NCBI GenBank assembly: GCA_004154925.1
Contig: QJNS01000030.1
Location: forward strand, 310,001 to 374,000
Origin: Monosporascus cannonballus
Taxonomy: Eukaryota; Ascomycota; Sordariomycetes; Xylariales
Length of the DNA: 64,000 bases
Reading direction: 5' to 3'
Under the pieces are notes generated by a model that was not told where the DNA came from, did not search any database, and saw nothing but the letters and a program-made list of their open reading frames with translations. The translations under genes and the position numbers were made by a program. Positions 1-13,022 of this stretch are shown piece by piece; positions within the stretch are counted from its first letter, which is position 1, and each line of letters opens with the position of its first letter.

Positions 1-3000
1 AACAAAATATTTCTTAAACTTTTTTAATTTAAATACGAATTTACTTTTTTTTAAAATTTTAATAACTTAACAAATTAAATTTTAACAATAAAATATATTT
101 AATAAAAAATACGGTTAATTAATTTAAACTTATTATAAGAAATTTTCTAAAAATAAAAAAATCGAATAAGGAAAATTTTATTAATAAAACTTTTTTACTT
201 TATATTAATTTTAAAAATAAAATGGGCAATAATTTCGGTGATCCGAATAAAAAACGATTTACGGCCTAATAGTTTTTATAATTTCGACCAAAAGAATTTA
301 CTTTTAAATACGTTATAGCTTTTAAAACTTTTGCAATTAAAGCAAAATAAAAAAAACGATAAAGCTATCGTTTTTATCAATATATTTTATAAGAATTAAA
401 AAATAATATAAAAAAAGATTATTCGAATTAACTAATTAACTACTTTAAATCGGTATATTATAAAAACAATTAAAATTAATAATTAATAATTTAAAAAACG
501 ATAAAAAATAATATATTTTACGTTCGGGATATAATAAATGTAATTAAAGGAAAAAATAAAATTTATTTTTTATTTTTTACAGAACGACGCTAGGATTTAT
601 AAACTTCGGCGTTATTTACAATTAAAACTGGAGCCAGATTAAATATTTTAATTATAGCAAAATAAAATATAAAGTTTACAAATACAAAAAACCTAAGAAA
701 TTATGATATGATAATTAGATATTGATACCAGAAGAATAATTTAGAAATAATTAAGAAAACAATAGCAAAATTATTAATATAATTTAAGCCAAATACGTAT
801 CACATTTATAATAAAAAGTTTAATAAGGATTATTACGATAAGAAATTCGACAGAAAATACGAAAAACTAAAAAACTAAGTTAATAAATATCATAAGCATA
901 ATAAAGAGCATTATAAGGATAATTATATAAATATTAAAACTGGACAGAAAAATTTTATCTCGAAATTTTTAATCGATACGGCAAAATATATATTATATAT
1001 TATTAACGACAAAAATATCTCGATTAAAACAAATAAATATAATATATTTATAAACGAATTATTTATATATATTATAAGAGATTTAATTTTATAAACCGTA
1101 TCGGAAATAACAAAAATAATAAATAATAATATCGATATTTCCGAACCATAGCCCTAAAAAATATTTAGCAATTGGCCGAAACAAAAAATTAACTCGAAAA
1201 AAATAATACCTATAGGAAAACCCCTTTTATTATTTCCAATAATATAATTATTAAATGAAAAAAGAATTAATTTAGCATATGGTTAAAAAGTATTATTAAA
1301 AAATTATTACGAATTTTTATTTTTAATTAGAATTTATTACGAATCTCTAAAAAAATTATTAAAATAGAAATACGTTAATTTATAAAAAAGTTCTAAAAGG
1401 ATAATTAGAATAACGTATAATAGGACGTAATTATAAATATAAGAAATTGGTTTATTTAAGAAGAAAAAATATGACAAAATTAAAAATAATTAATATAACC
1501 TAAAGTAATAATACGCCGGCAATAACAATAAATATAATAACTTAACGTATTAAACAAAAAATATAAATAAAATTCGATAAATTCGAATAAAAATTAAAAA
1601 AACACTACTTATAAGAAAATTGCAAAATAACAAAACTTAAAAACGTTAAGAGGAACTTTTAAAAAAGGTTTTAAACGTAACAATAAAAAACTTTAATAAC
1701 CTTATTGTTTTAAAAATACAAATTAAAACGTATTAGTATATCGTAATGATAAATGACAGAACTTTGGGCGAAAATTACGTTATACCAAATATGGTTAATA
1801 AATTTAAATTATTATAAAGATATAAATTAAAACCTTATATAATAACAAATACCGAAAATTAGGAATACGTTTACGATAACGGAAAAACTATACGTTAAAT
1901 TCATTACTTTAAGATTTTTTTAAGGATAATATTAAATAATTAATGTTAATATTATTATTGAGAAATTATAATGTAATCTTAGAATTATTATAAATATATT
2001 AGTATAAAATTTTAATTAATAAAAGAATTAGCGAAATAAGATTTATATTATATTTTATTAATAAATAAAAAAAGAAATTAAAATCGTAATATTCAATCAA
2101 TAATAATAACGAATATAAATATAAAAATATAATAAAAACCTTATTACCCAAAACAATAAAATATAAAAAAACGAATATTAAAAAAAATACGACGTATGAT
2201 ATTTATTTTTAAAGCGAAATTAAAGTAATTAAATAACGATTTAAAATAATAATAATTCCGAAAGTCAAAAAATTTAATTAATATATTATTATAATACCAT
2301 AAATACAAAGAGCTGTTTAAAAAAAAGATTTTATACGAAATTGCCGGAATACAATAAATAAAATTATAAAATAATTTTTAAAAAGAATTTTCGACATAAT
2401 TTTATCCTATTTATAACTTTAACAAAAACGAATTATATATTCTTAGAAAATATCTAGAAGATCGGTTACAAAAAGAATAAATTTAATTTTCGAAATTACT
2501 AGCAAATTATTTAATATTTTTTTATATTTAAAAAAAACGAAAAATTACGATTTTTAATTAATTATTAATATTTAAATGATATTATTATTAAAAATCGAAT
2601 ATTATTACTCTTAATTACGGAAACAAAAAACCGATTTTACGAAACCAAATAATTTATAATATTCGATCTTAAAAATAAATATACGTTTATTAAAATTAAA
2701 AAAGGATACGAATAAAAAATAACATTTAAAAAGAAATACGAACTATTGAAATATTTAATTATACTAATAAAACTTACGAACGCATTAAGAACCTTTTAAT
2801 GGATAATAAACCCTATATTATAAAAATATTTCCATACTTTCGTAATTTCCTATTTCGACGGCATTTTCATTTTTTTAAAATAAAAAGAATATATGCAAAA
2901 TACGTTTATAAAACTTTTCAGATTTTAAACAAGGTAAAATTATTTATTAATGCAAAAAAGAATGAATTTTACAAATAAAAAAAATAAAATATCTGAAACA

Positions 3001-3073
3001 TATTATTACCTTGAAATATATTAAGATGAACCCTTGAAAAATTACTGCAATTATACAATAATAAATATTAATT

Positions 3074-3331
3074 ATGATTAAAAAAATATTGGTATTCCTT
3101 AAATTCGTTAATTACTATAGGAAACTTATTCGAAATTCTAATAAAATAATTATAATTTTTAACGAATTTTACGAAAAACAAAATTTAAATAAACTAAATA
3201 CGGAAAAAGCATTTCAAAATATTAAGGATACGATTATTAACAAACCAGTATTAATTATATATAATTTAAACCGCCCAGTTAAATTAAAAATCGATATTTC
3301 GGATTACGCATTAAACGTAATAATCGGATAA
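3074..3331 (+). pseudogene. pol fragment: reverse transcriptase to RNase H connection
   Basis: This 85-codon open stretch retains the family signature of the region joining reverse transcriptase to RNase H in Ty3/gypsy polyproteins: FVNYYRKLIRN near the start, then an alternating charged helix, then LKIDISDYALNVIIG, which matches the first strand and catalytic-Asp region of RNase H. It is a remnant of the much longer pol frame, bounded by stops on both sides. The matching segment of the element at 28852-42331 lies near 39310-39560. Not a functional gene. Confidence 0.8.
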
Positions 3332-5239
3332 CGAAATAATTAAAGTAAATTACATCTTATTATTTTTTTTGTACAAATTAAAAAAACCCGAATTTAATTA
3401 CGGTATTCCAAATAAAGACTTTATGGCGATTATTATAGTATTTCGAAAATTTAGGTACTTTTTAAAAAGAAATTTGTATTAAGTTAAAATTTATACGGAT
3501 TAACAAAATCTTGCCAAATTTACTATTACTAAAAAGCTTATAAAATAATAATTAAAATATATAGAAAAATTGACGAATTTTAATTTCATTATTATTTATA
3601 AAAGAATTTAAAAAATAATAAAGCAAACGCCTTAAATAAATAATTAAATTTTTTAAAAAAGAAATTAATTAAAATTAGCTATTTAATTTTTAATATTATT
3701 ATAAAAACATATTTTCGCTCGCGGTAAAATGCGATAATTCGGGTAATATATTAATATATGTACTGCAAGATTTAATAATATAAGGATAATTTCCTAAAAA
3801 ACCAAAAACGAACAAAATATAAATTCCAGAAAAATACCGGAAAAATTTAATACAAAAAAATACGAATATTAATTACATAAATATCTAGGAATCCATAAAA
3901 TCCTGAAGCGGTTTTAACGTATATATTTTTTTCTTAAAATAAAATTAACGCTATAAAAATTATACAGTAATACGATATATACATTAAAGCAAAAACTTAA
4001 TAATATAAGCTTTACAGAAAATTATAATTATTATCAGTCGTAAAACGGCTATAAGATTTAGTTATATTCGATTATATTAATAAGCTTTTTATAATAAAAA
4101 TTTCAGTTACGAAAATATATTACGATATTATTTTCGTAATCGTCGATCGATTTACAAATTTTACTTATTTTTCACTATATTATAAGGACATAAACGCTAA
4201 ATAAATAACAGATATTTTTTTAAATATATTCTTAGCATATATATATCATTAATAAAAATTATTTCAAATAAAAGAATAATATTTGTATTTAAATTTTGGC
4301 AAAATCTTATGGTACAAATCAGTTTAAATCATAAATTATTTAACATATTAAAATATAAATAAATAAATAAATAAATCCAATAAATTAAATTTTAAAAATT
4401 TACTTATAATATTATATTAATTATAAACAAAATAATTGGGTTAAAAATTATTAATTACATAATCAACTTAAAATACCAATTATTATAAAAGTATTAAAAT
4501 AATATTAACGAATACAAATTTTGGATTTACTTCAAAAATTTATAAAAAAAATACGTGATAACAGTTTAATTAATATCAAAATAATCCTTATATAAAACAA
4601 TTATAATAGCTATATCAAGAAATAAAAATAAAACTGAAATTCGTACGAAATTAAATAAGTAAATATTATAATTAAAAAAAGTTAAAAAAAATTAATTTTC
4701 GAAAAAGAGAAAATATTTTTTTCGTTATAAAAAAATTTAAATAATAAAAACTTAGCAAAACTATTGATTTAAAATATATTGGTCCATATATAATTACTAA
4801 GAAAATCTTACAAAATAATTATTAATTAAAGTTTTTACCAAAAATTGAACTTTATCCAATTTTCTACGTTTTCTTATTCGAATTAATAACAAATATAATC
4901 AAAGTATATATAGCATAAAATAATATGAAAATAAAAAATAAATAAGTATACGAAATAAAAAAATCCTGAATATTCAGAAATAAAACGGATTTACCTAATA
5001 CCTGATTAAATAAAAAAAGCACTCGGATTCTGAAAATATTTAAAAACCCGCTAAAAACCTTATTAATGCTTAACGCCTATTAAAAATTTTTTATTAATAA
5101 TAACGGAACCACCCGAAATAACGGCATCTCAATTTACAAAATCTAAAAAAGGAAGCCCTTAATCCACCGCATTTTAATTAATAATATTTACTTTTTTAAG
5201 GCCTAAACTTCGACTACAAATTTTAATTCCAATTAGGTA

Positions 5240-5629
5240 AAGTTATTAAAATTATCCAAAGATTAAAAAGCGCGATTAACAAATTTCGTACCTTAGAATT
5301 AATAATATTGGCATTAATGACATATACGAAAAGAACGCATAAAGATTTCAGATAAGGATTTTTCGGCAGCTAGCTTTTCGTTTTTTAATATTTCCGATTC
5401 CGTAATATAACGATTAATTATAAAAATAAGAACTTTTATTTCGTTATACGAACGACCTTTGCGAACATATTTTTTATAACTAAAAACCCCGTTTATTATT
5501 TGGCAATTAAGTTACTGGACAAAACAGAAAAGATAAGATTGCGTTAAAACTTTTAAATTTAATTAAATTAGCCAAAGTAAGTCGCTATTCGGATTTGCAG
5601 AAACGACGTTTAGAAATACCAGAAAATAT
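5240..5629 (-). pseudogene. antisense accessory ORF of the gypsy element (Cys-cluster plus coiled-coil-like)
   Basis: Between the chromodomain region and the 3' LTR, the strand opposite to pol carries a decayed but protein-like frame. From about 5629 downward it reads ISKRRF near the start, then FNAILSFLFC, LNCQIINGVF, KKYVRKGRSYN and EILKNEKLAAEKSLSEIF. Its TAA codons fit CAA codons hit by RIP. Several Tyr codons sit where a related copy suggests Cys, one transition away, giving a C-x2-C-x6-C pattern. The copy at 41430-41854 has the same frame with its ATG intact. I infer a small zinc-binding, coiled-coil-like protein of unknown role; nothing shows it was expressed. Confidence 0.55.
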
Positions 5630-5703
5630 ATTGAACGAATACAAAAAAGCTTACCAAATAAAAAGAAAGTTTTAAGGGCAAGATTTGTAAAGGAAGGAAA
5701 TTA

Positions 5704-6126
5704 TTTTATAACTTAACGAAACTACGGTTTCCAAAAACGGTTTGTTACGACCTAACCATAAGTACGCAATAAGGCAGATTACGTAATAAATTATTAACTT
5801 ACTAGTAATAAGCCAATAAACCGAATTATTAACTTATTAATAGTAAGCCATTAAGCTGGATTATTAACTTATTAGTAATAAGCCAGTAAGCCGGATTATT
5901 AACTTACTGGTAATACGTCAATAAATAAAAATAAGATATATACGTTTATTATTTCCATAATTTAAATAATACCCGCTTATAATATAATATCGTTACTTAA
6001 GGCATTTTTGGAATTACGAAACGTAATAGGTTACCGTATTTATTGCTCAGAATCCCATAATATTTCTGTTAATATAAACCCGTACGACTAAGATTTAATA
6101 GTTGGTTAAACCGCCTAGCCGTTATA
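5704..6126 (+). repeat. 3' LTR of the left gypsy element
   Basis: It aligns with the LTRs at 28852-29219 and 41929-42331. The start TTTTATAAC matches TGTTACGAC after RIP-type changes, and the end CCGTTATA corresponds to a TG..CA LTR whose final CA became TA. It contains four diverged copies of a roughly 35-bp tandem unit (about 5785-5919), more than the other two LTRs carry. The start is uncertain by about two bases. Confidence 0.75.
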
Positions 6127-6780
6127 ATTTGCCAAGAACCTATTAAATACCTATTAGGTCTTGCTAAGAACCCAAGAGTTCTGATTAGATTTTTGATAAC
6201 GATTATTTCAAGATTATTTTAAAATTCTTTTTAAAAAATTATAATATTATAATTATAATTTTAATAAAATTATTTTTATTTAAATTTTTAAAAAATATCT
6301 TAAATTTACACTTCTTTTTGTTAATATAATAAAATAATATGTTTTTTGTCAAAGTTTTAATGTTAATAATTTTTATATAAAGTATTTATAAGTTTAAGGT
6401 TTATTTTCCGGGTTAAGCAGATTATACAGAAAATTATTACACGATATAAATTTTTAAACATTTTTTTTCTTGTTTATATAGTGATGAGTTCTAATGAGTT
6501 CTTAGTAAAACCTAATAAGTACTCGCGGGTCCTTTTTCCTTTCACCAAGGACCCATGGGCCACCTATGGGTCCTTGGCATTATCCGCGGATACTCGTGGG
6601 CCGTGGGTAATTTTCGGTGGGTGGTTCCTCCTTCACCGTATGATTGAGTATCTTGGACCTCTACGCGAATTTACAGGTTTCTACAATACTTGGCGACGAC
6701 CACGTTCTGCCGGTCATCGTCTTCAAACATCTTTATTCCTGGTTCCTTAAAATGGATCCATAACGAAAAAGACATGTATA
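6127..6780. other. Non-coding junction: AT-rich remnant, then an un-RIPped patch
   Basis: Bases 6127-6480 are AT-rich with no recognisable coding. From about 6481 the composition becomes balanced, and this patch runs up to the Copia LTR. The GTATA target duplication shows that 6780 and 12218 were adjacent before Copia insertion, so the patch is probably the original left edge of the gene island. An 89-codon frame here, opening with GTG, has no recognisable domain and I do not call it a gene. Confidence 0.6.
6545..6577. repeat. Perfect 12-bp inverted repeat
   Basis: The arms CCAAGGACCCAT (6545-6556) and ATGGGTCCTTGG (6566-6577) are perfect inverted copies separated by 9 bases. It lies in the un-RIPped patch left of the Copia element. 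It could be a cruciform or terminator-like hairpin, or the end of an older repeat. No function can be assigned. Confidence 0.85.
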
Positions 6781-6943
6781 TGTCAGATATAAGGGACATC
6801 AGTTGTGTGTGTATTGTTGACTAGTTGCAAGTGCTCTAGAACGCGTACTGCATTTTAAGGTGATCTAGTCCCGGAACATATATGTTCCGATCAGAGGGAA
6901 TCTTCCGTATATGGGGTGCTAAAGCACCCTCTGCTAGCTGATA
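6781..6943 (-). repeat. Copia LTR (3' LTR of the element)
   Basis: 163 nt, the same length as the right LTR. It differs from that copy almost only by C/T and G/A transitions. It contains the 16-bp palindrome GGAACATATATGTTCC and a GGGTGCT..AGCACCC hairpin near its right end. Confidence 0.9.
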
Positions 6944-7109
6944 TAGCCCCTTAATACCTTAAAGTATTTACGGTATTAACTGTTATAATTCCTAGAGTTA
7001 TAATTATTTATTTCATTTTTCCTCTGGCGATTAAATCTTTTTAATTAATTAATTTTTCCTTTAAAATCTTTTATCAGGCGTTATTTTGCTAATTAAGGAT
7101 TTTCGTAAT

Positions 7110-7260
7110 ATTTATTAATTTTAATCATTTTGTGAAATGCTTAAACGATTTGCGTAATAAGGTTTTCGTTAAACCATCGATTAATATATCGTCCGTAAAT
7201 ATATAATGTATTTTAATTAAGTTTTCTTTTGCAATTTATCGTAATTAATAATTATATATA
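7110..7260 (-). pseudogene. Copia RNase H C-terminal remnant
   Basis: Read on the - strand, the segment gives, in one frame, a stretch resembling the IDIRHH region and then ILIDGLTKTLLRKSFKHF. This is the recognisable end of the Copia polyprotein (the family consensus has a DGLTK motif followed by a conserved hydrophobic/basic run). It fixes the element as Copia and its orientation as minus. Upstream frames are interrupted by stops. Confidence 0.7.
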
Positions 7261-10200
7261 TTTATATGCCATAATTCCGTTATTAATAAGGTAATATTAG
7301 CCTTAATAAGCCGTATAACCTATTAATTATTATATTATATATTTAATAATTTTATATTTAAAATAATTTTTAATTTTTTAATTAATTAAAAAATTAATAA
7401 GGTGTTTTATATAATTTACGTAAACACAATAATTTTGTTTTTATTATAAAAATAATTATCATATTTTATTTGTTTACTTATGATTTTATTATTTTTCTAA
7501 ATAATTTTATAATATAAATTTAAAAGCTTTTTTAATTAATTATATTATTTACGAAAAAGCTATTATAAAAAACTTTAATAAATTTTTATTTCCGAATTAT
7601 AATATTATCGTTTTGGTTTTAATTAAGTATAATAGAATTTAGTCGGTAATTTTATAACATATATTATTAAGGTTTCAATTTAATCGAGTAAATCGGAATA
7701 TTATAAAAGATGTATCGAATTACGTATTAATTATTACGAAAAAATGGAACCGATTTTTTAAGGTATTTATTAATATAATGTAAATAAGTTAAAATAAAAT
7801 TTGGTAATAATTTAATATTAATTATGGATATTTTTAGGAAATTATTTAGATTTTTGTAAAGTATTAAATTAATTAATTTATTTATAAAATTAAGATAGCT
7901 AGATTTTTTTTATTAAGTTTATTTTTAATTATTTTAATACCGAAAAATTATTATAAGTTTTTACTTTTTATTAAAATATATTATTTTTATATTTATTAAA
8001 TTAATTAATAAATAAAGTTTTAATTCCTTTCGCGATATATTATAATAATATTATTTACAAAAAAAATATAAATACCTTTTAATAAATAAAATAATACGGT
8101 TTGTAAGAAACGGAATTAAGTCCTAAATTTTTAAATATCCCAGTAAAATCTTTTTATTATAATAAAAATAATTCCCTTAATTTATATAATGCCTTTTTAA
8201 TGAGGAAAATCTTATTACGTTACGGATATTTCAAAAGCATTTTTAAATATCTTTTGAAAAATAAATTAATATTTATAAAAATGGTTATAACGTTGTATTA
8301 CTTAAGTTTTAAGTTAAACCTAATTATAATAACAATTAAAATTTAAAACGATTTTTAATAAGAATAATTATATGTATATTATTATAAGTAATTTTAAATT
8401 ATTAAACGTTTCGTACGATAAAACAAGTTTTATATTTTTAAAATTAATTATATTTAATAAATTTATAAATATATACTTATATATATTTTCAAACTTATTT
8501 TCTTTTAATAAAAAATTAATTAATAGTTTCCCAAGATCGTATTTTTTTATAATTTTGCAAATAAGTTTTTTTTGATTTTACGAAATATTTCCCTTAATAA
8601 ATATATATTTAGTTTTTTATAGTTTTGAGGTAATAACGGTAAATTACGCTTATATATTTAATTTTTTAATTTGAATATATTTTATATATTAAAATATTAT
8701 TATTTTTTCGATTAAAATAATATGTATTTCGAATAATTAATTTCTTTAAATTTTCGTATTTTACTGGCCGGTTATTATATGTACCTATAAAAGGGGTTTA
8801 ATATCTTATGTTAAATATGGTTTCTTATATTTTATATTCGTTTCGGACAATATCTTCATAATACGGAATATATAGGGAGCTTATATTTATAACCCGTGGA
8901 TTACTTTCGTTTTTTACCGTTATTCTGGGTTAAATAATATAAAGGGAATATAGGGTTATTTTTTTCCGTTAACATAATAATCGTAATAATTAGTAAAGTA
9001 AATATTAATAACAGTAATAATTTAAAAAATAAAAATAATTCGAATATAACGGTTATAGAAAAATAATTAATCTTTTACAAATAGGTTCATTTTTTTTACT
9101 CCGTACGTATTTTATATTAATATTTTTTTAAAGTTAATTTTCTTATTTAATTAGTAATTAAATTATTTTATGTAAAGTTTTATCCTTTTTTATATATAAA
9201 TTAAATAATTATCGTTTTCATTAAATATTTTTATTTATCGGAATAATTTTTATAACTTTTTTTTATAATATGCAAAACATTATTTTTATAATTTTTAATA
9301 TTATTTAAAAAAGTAATTTTTTCGTTAAATTGCATATTTCGAATAATAATAATTTTATTAATTAATGGGTTGCAAATTTCGTAAATATTTGTAAATTAAT
9401 AACTAATTAAATTATTAATTCACTTTTTAAAATTTAATTTTTAAATTTTTTATTTTTTTATAACAATAATTATTATAACGTAAATTATATAACAGTATAT
9501 TCGTAAATAGGTTTAATAAAACTTTCGATTAAATATTTTAATATTATTTTTATATATTAAGTAAATATAATAAATCTTATATGAGTTTTGCTAAAAAATA
9601 TATATTTAAGGATACGGTTATATAAGTACATTACCGCTTTAAAGATATATGTAATTAAAAACGAAAGTAATTTAACGTTATTTCGTATCGTAATTACTTT
9701 GTTCTTAATTATATGCCTTAAATATTTTATACTTCCGTTTTAGGCTTAAATATACAATATTAAAAAAAAGCGATTAAAATATATTTTAAAGTTCATAATT
9801 TTTTAAGATTTCGTTATTATATTCGATTATTTATAAAAACATTTTATCTTAATCTTTAGAATTTTTAAAAAATATCGAAATGTTATAAATAATACATTTT
9901 GTTTTTAATTTTTAAAATTAATATCTTAAATAAAACTTAAATATTTATCCATAATAAACATAATGTATTTATATTTTTCAAAGTTTTTTTCAAAATTTAT
10001 AAAATCGATAATAATTTTTTATTTTAATCGGAATGTTTTTTTAACTTCCGGCATATTAACCTTTTAATCTTCGTTTTATTATATATTTAGCATTTAATTA
10101 TTATAAAACTTTTTAAACGGATTTTTTTCGTATAGAATTATAATTAAGCAATTATTTCGAAACTTAAATAACTTAATTTCAAATACTATAAAATACTGTT

Positions 10201-12054
10201 ATCGGTTCGTAATAATTTCGTTATTCTTAAATTAACGTTTTATTTATAAATTATTAAAATTATATAAATAATTATTAGGTTAATATTTTTAATAATAAAT
10301 TAATTAAATTTATTTCGAATAAAATTATTAATTCTTTAATTATTTTAATAATAATCTTTTTTCCGGAGCTGTCGGAAAAATATCAGATTATATGCGAAAC
10401 TTCCGTAATATGCTATATCGTATAAATATAACATTTTCATATCGTTAAGGCTTCGAAAAACTATATCAACTTTTCCGTACCCCTTAATCAGAACGAAATT
10501 ATTACTTATATATATCTTATCACTTTATATGGTAAGTTTAAAATTCAGGAATTTGCTAATTAAGTTAAAGATATATATCGTAAACCCTAAATCTAAAATA
10601 CTTAAATACCTGGAAAAATAAAATAAAATACTTATAACGTTATATTAATTAATAATTAAAAAATATATTAATATTCGTTATACCCTTTTTAGGAATTAAT
10701 TTGTTTTTTATATAATAAGTTTTTCCATAATTTTCTATAAACGGTTAATTTTTTTCTTTAAAAAATAATCGGCAGAAATTCGTCCTTAAATATATATTAT
10801 TATTTTATTATTAAAACGGAAACCTTTCGCAATTTTCCTAAAAAATATATAATAATAATTAAATAATATATAATAATTAATTAAGTACGTTTTATAACGG
10901 ATATTGTATACGTTTAATTTTTAACGTTTTCGTTTATTACCGTTTCGGTTCGTATAAAAACTTTTACGGCTATTTCGTTTCGGCCTACTGCTTAAGGTTT
11001 TTCCTTACGGTTAAAAATTAATGTTCTTAGAATTTTCCTAATTAAAATCGTCTTAATTAAAAAAATTTATAAATATTCTATAAAACGTTTAAAACGTTAT
11101 TTTGATATTTCGTAATATAAATATAAAATAAACCATAACCTAATAATCCAAAAGATTAATTACTGTTCTTTAAAAATTAATCGTACCGTTATCGATTTTG
11201 GTCTTTTTTACCATTTAAAAGGTAATAATTTATATCCTAATTATAAGGGTTAATGTTATATATAAATCGTTAATTTATATAATTGTCGTTTTCGTTTTTG
11301 AAATATTATATCGTTATTTTAAAACCATAATTTCTTATTATTTTACGATTTATTCGTTTAATTTCTTATTAAATTTCGAAATTTACTTTAATATTTCGTA
11401 ATATTTTCGTTAAGTGTTAATCAGAAACTTATTATCGTATATTTTACCTAATCCGCCTAAATTGGTATATTATTTTTATAATTTTTTTTGGAAAAAAAAC
11501 AAATTTTTTTAATTGCTAGAAATACCAATTTTAGGATTTATTTCGTAAGGTCGTTAATGTTTTTACGAAAAATATCGTATTTCTAATTTTTGTAAATATA
11601 TGCCGTAAAGTTTTAATTATAAGTTTATCTACTTTCGGTCGTTATTTTAAGGAGATTCGTTATGTAATTGGTATAATCCATTTTTTCGATAGTTTTTTTA
11701 AAAGATATAAATATGGACGAAAAACCGCTTAAAGTATTAGTTCGTATTATATGGCGGATTTATTTCTTTAAGTAAAAAGTTATATTAGGTTTTATAGATT
11801 TAATAAGTTATTAAAGGTTTTGATTAAGATCGATATAATCCCAAATATCGAACGTATATATTTTAAATTAGAATTTGTTTTTAAAGCGATTTTAATCTTT
11901 AAATCCCTTATAAATAATGGAGGATATTAACGATACGGTCGCTATTATTATTAATGGCGTATTTCGATAATTATAATTAATATATAATTTATATCGTTTT
12001 AATAACAATTGATCAATTAATATATGCCTTAATTAAACGAATAAGAGTTTTAAT

Positions 12055-12217
12055 TGTCAGATATAAGGGATATTAGTTACATATGTATTGTTAACTAGTT
12101 GCAAGTGCTCTAGAACGCGCACTGCACTTTAAGGTGATCTAGTCCCGGAACATATATGTTCCGATCAGAGGGAATCTTCTATACATGGGGTGCTAGAGCA
12201 CCCCCTGCTAGCTGACA
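12055..12217 (-). repeat. Copia LTR (5' LTR of the element)
   Basis: 163 nt from TGTCAG to CTGACA, with the perfect 6-bp terminal inverted repeat preserved and the same internal palindrome GGAACATATATGTTCC. It is followed directly by the GTATA target duplication. It is strikingly less mutated than the adjacent internal sequence. Confidence 0.9.
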
Positions 12218-13022
12218 GTATACGCCAAACGGACCTCTGCAGAGTATGTGCTCTGTTTGAAGCGATTTGTTACATGCTGTCATAGAATAAGGGGTAGCTC
12301 AGTTTGTCATCAAAGCCGAAAATCATGTAAGCACCCCGGAATAACCTTATTCCGGAGACCACACATTATATAAATACACTGTGTGGAGAACATCCTAGCC
12401 CCTCCTTAGAGCCCATTCTTGTTAGACAATTATCAATTCACACACTCGATGTGCGGCCTTGTCGTCTGATCAGCTTATCTGCCACACATGCTTCTTCGAA
12501 AAATTTGATACAGGTCGACCTACGGACACGTCGAGTAAATCTCGGTCTGTCACTGTAGTTTCATGATGCCATAGATTGGTACGCAATGATTGGTTGCAGG
12601 TCGACAGCTGCTCTCAGCTGTGCTATTGTGAATTGCATGTCACCTATAGACCAAGGACCATGCTATCACCCTGACCTCCGCTCATCCCCAGCACTCGTCG
12701 CCTGGTATATACCCTTCCTCCAAGTATCCCGGTTGAAGGGACGCTAGACGAGATAAAAAAACCCCCGATTGTATGTTGAGCCATCACCCTATCCCTCGTG
12801 GTATATGTCGCCGTTATCTTCCCAGCCTAAAATATAAAAAACAGGTTTGTTGAAACCGTACGCCATGCTTTGCCCATTTTTGCCATGACATTTCCGATGA
12901 GGGAATCATACCATGTCTCTATACCTGTTACAACGCCGATCGCAATGCAAGAAGAAGTTGATTCTCCCGCTGTCTGAGAAATCCCCTCACGGAAGCTTAT
13001 TAAGTGGGTGTAAAATCCGGAA
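12218..13022. other. Intergenic, 3' flank of the SAM synthetase gene
   Basis: Balanced-composition DNA between the Copia element and the stop codon of S-adenosylmethionine synthetase. I see no protein-coding frame, tRNA or rRNA. It includes two inverted repeats (12336-12386) and a TATA-like string between the arms of the second. It must contain the 3' UTR of the - strand gene. Confidence 0.6.
12336..12386. repeat. Pair of adjacent inverted repeats
   Basis: CCGGAATAA and TTATTCCGG (12336-12355) are perfect 9-bp arms separated by 2 bases. Immediately after, CCACACA and TGTGTGG (12359-12386) are 7-bp arms around an AT-rich loop containing TATAAATA. The arrangement resembles the hairpins inside short fungal LTRs, but no LTR ends or target duplication could be found. 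Confidence 0.6.

Larger units (their letters stand above)
1..6126 (+). mobile_element. Ty3/gypsy chromovirus retrotransposon, 5'-truncated by the window edge, RIP-degraded
   Basis: The order on the + strand is gag, then protease/reverse transcriptase, RNase H, integrase and a chromodomain region, then the 3' LTR. The first bases match the gag of the related element at 28852-42331 about 0.25 kb past its gag start, so the 5' LTR lies outside the window. All frames are broken by TAA/TAG codons and the base composition is extremely AT-rich, as RIP would produce. The reverse transcriptase active-site region near 2851-2865 reads YFDGI, so the second catalytic Asp is gone. A purine-rich stretch (AAAGGAAGGAAATTA) lies just before the LTR and is a candidate polypurine tract. 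The element is certainly dead. Class and strand are secure; the exact LTR start is good to a few bases. Confidence 0.85.
6781..12217 (-). mobile_element. Complete Copia-type LTR retrotransposon, body RIP-degraded
   Basis: Two 163-nt direct repeats that start TGTCAG and end CTGACA (left copy CTGATA) flank a 5.1-kb AT-rich body. The 5-bp direct repeat GTATA occurs at 6776-6780 and 12218-12222, proving a single insertion. On the - strand near the left LTR the frame reads ILIDGLTKTLLRKSF, the conserved end of Copia RNase H, so the element runs right to left and its 5' LTR is the right one. Next to the 3' LTR, read on the - strand, the purine-rich AAGGTATTAAGGGGCTA is a plausible polypurine tract. 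Coding capacity is destroyed by RIP-type stops. Confidence 0.85.

Noticed and set aside
6481..6750. 89-codon frame opening with GTG in the un-RIPped patch
   Set aside because: Non-ATG start, no splice or domain evidence, and it contains the inverted repeat.
8372..8575. 67-codon + strand frame inside the Copia element
   Set aside because: The element is on the - strand, and the frame is a Phe/Ile-rich product of AT composition.
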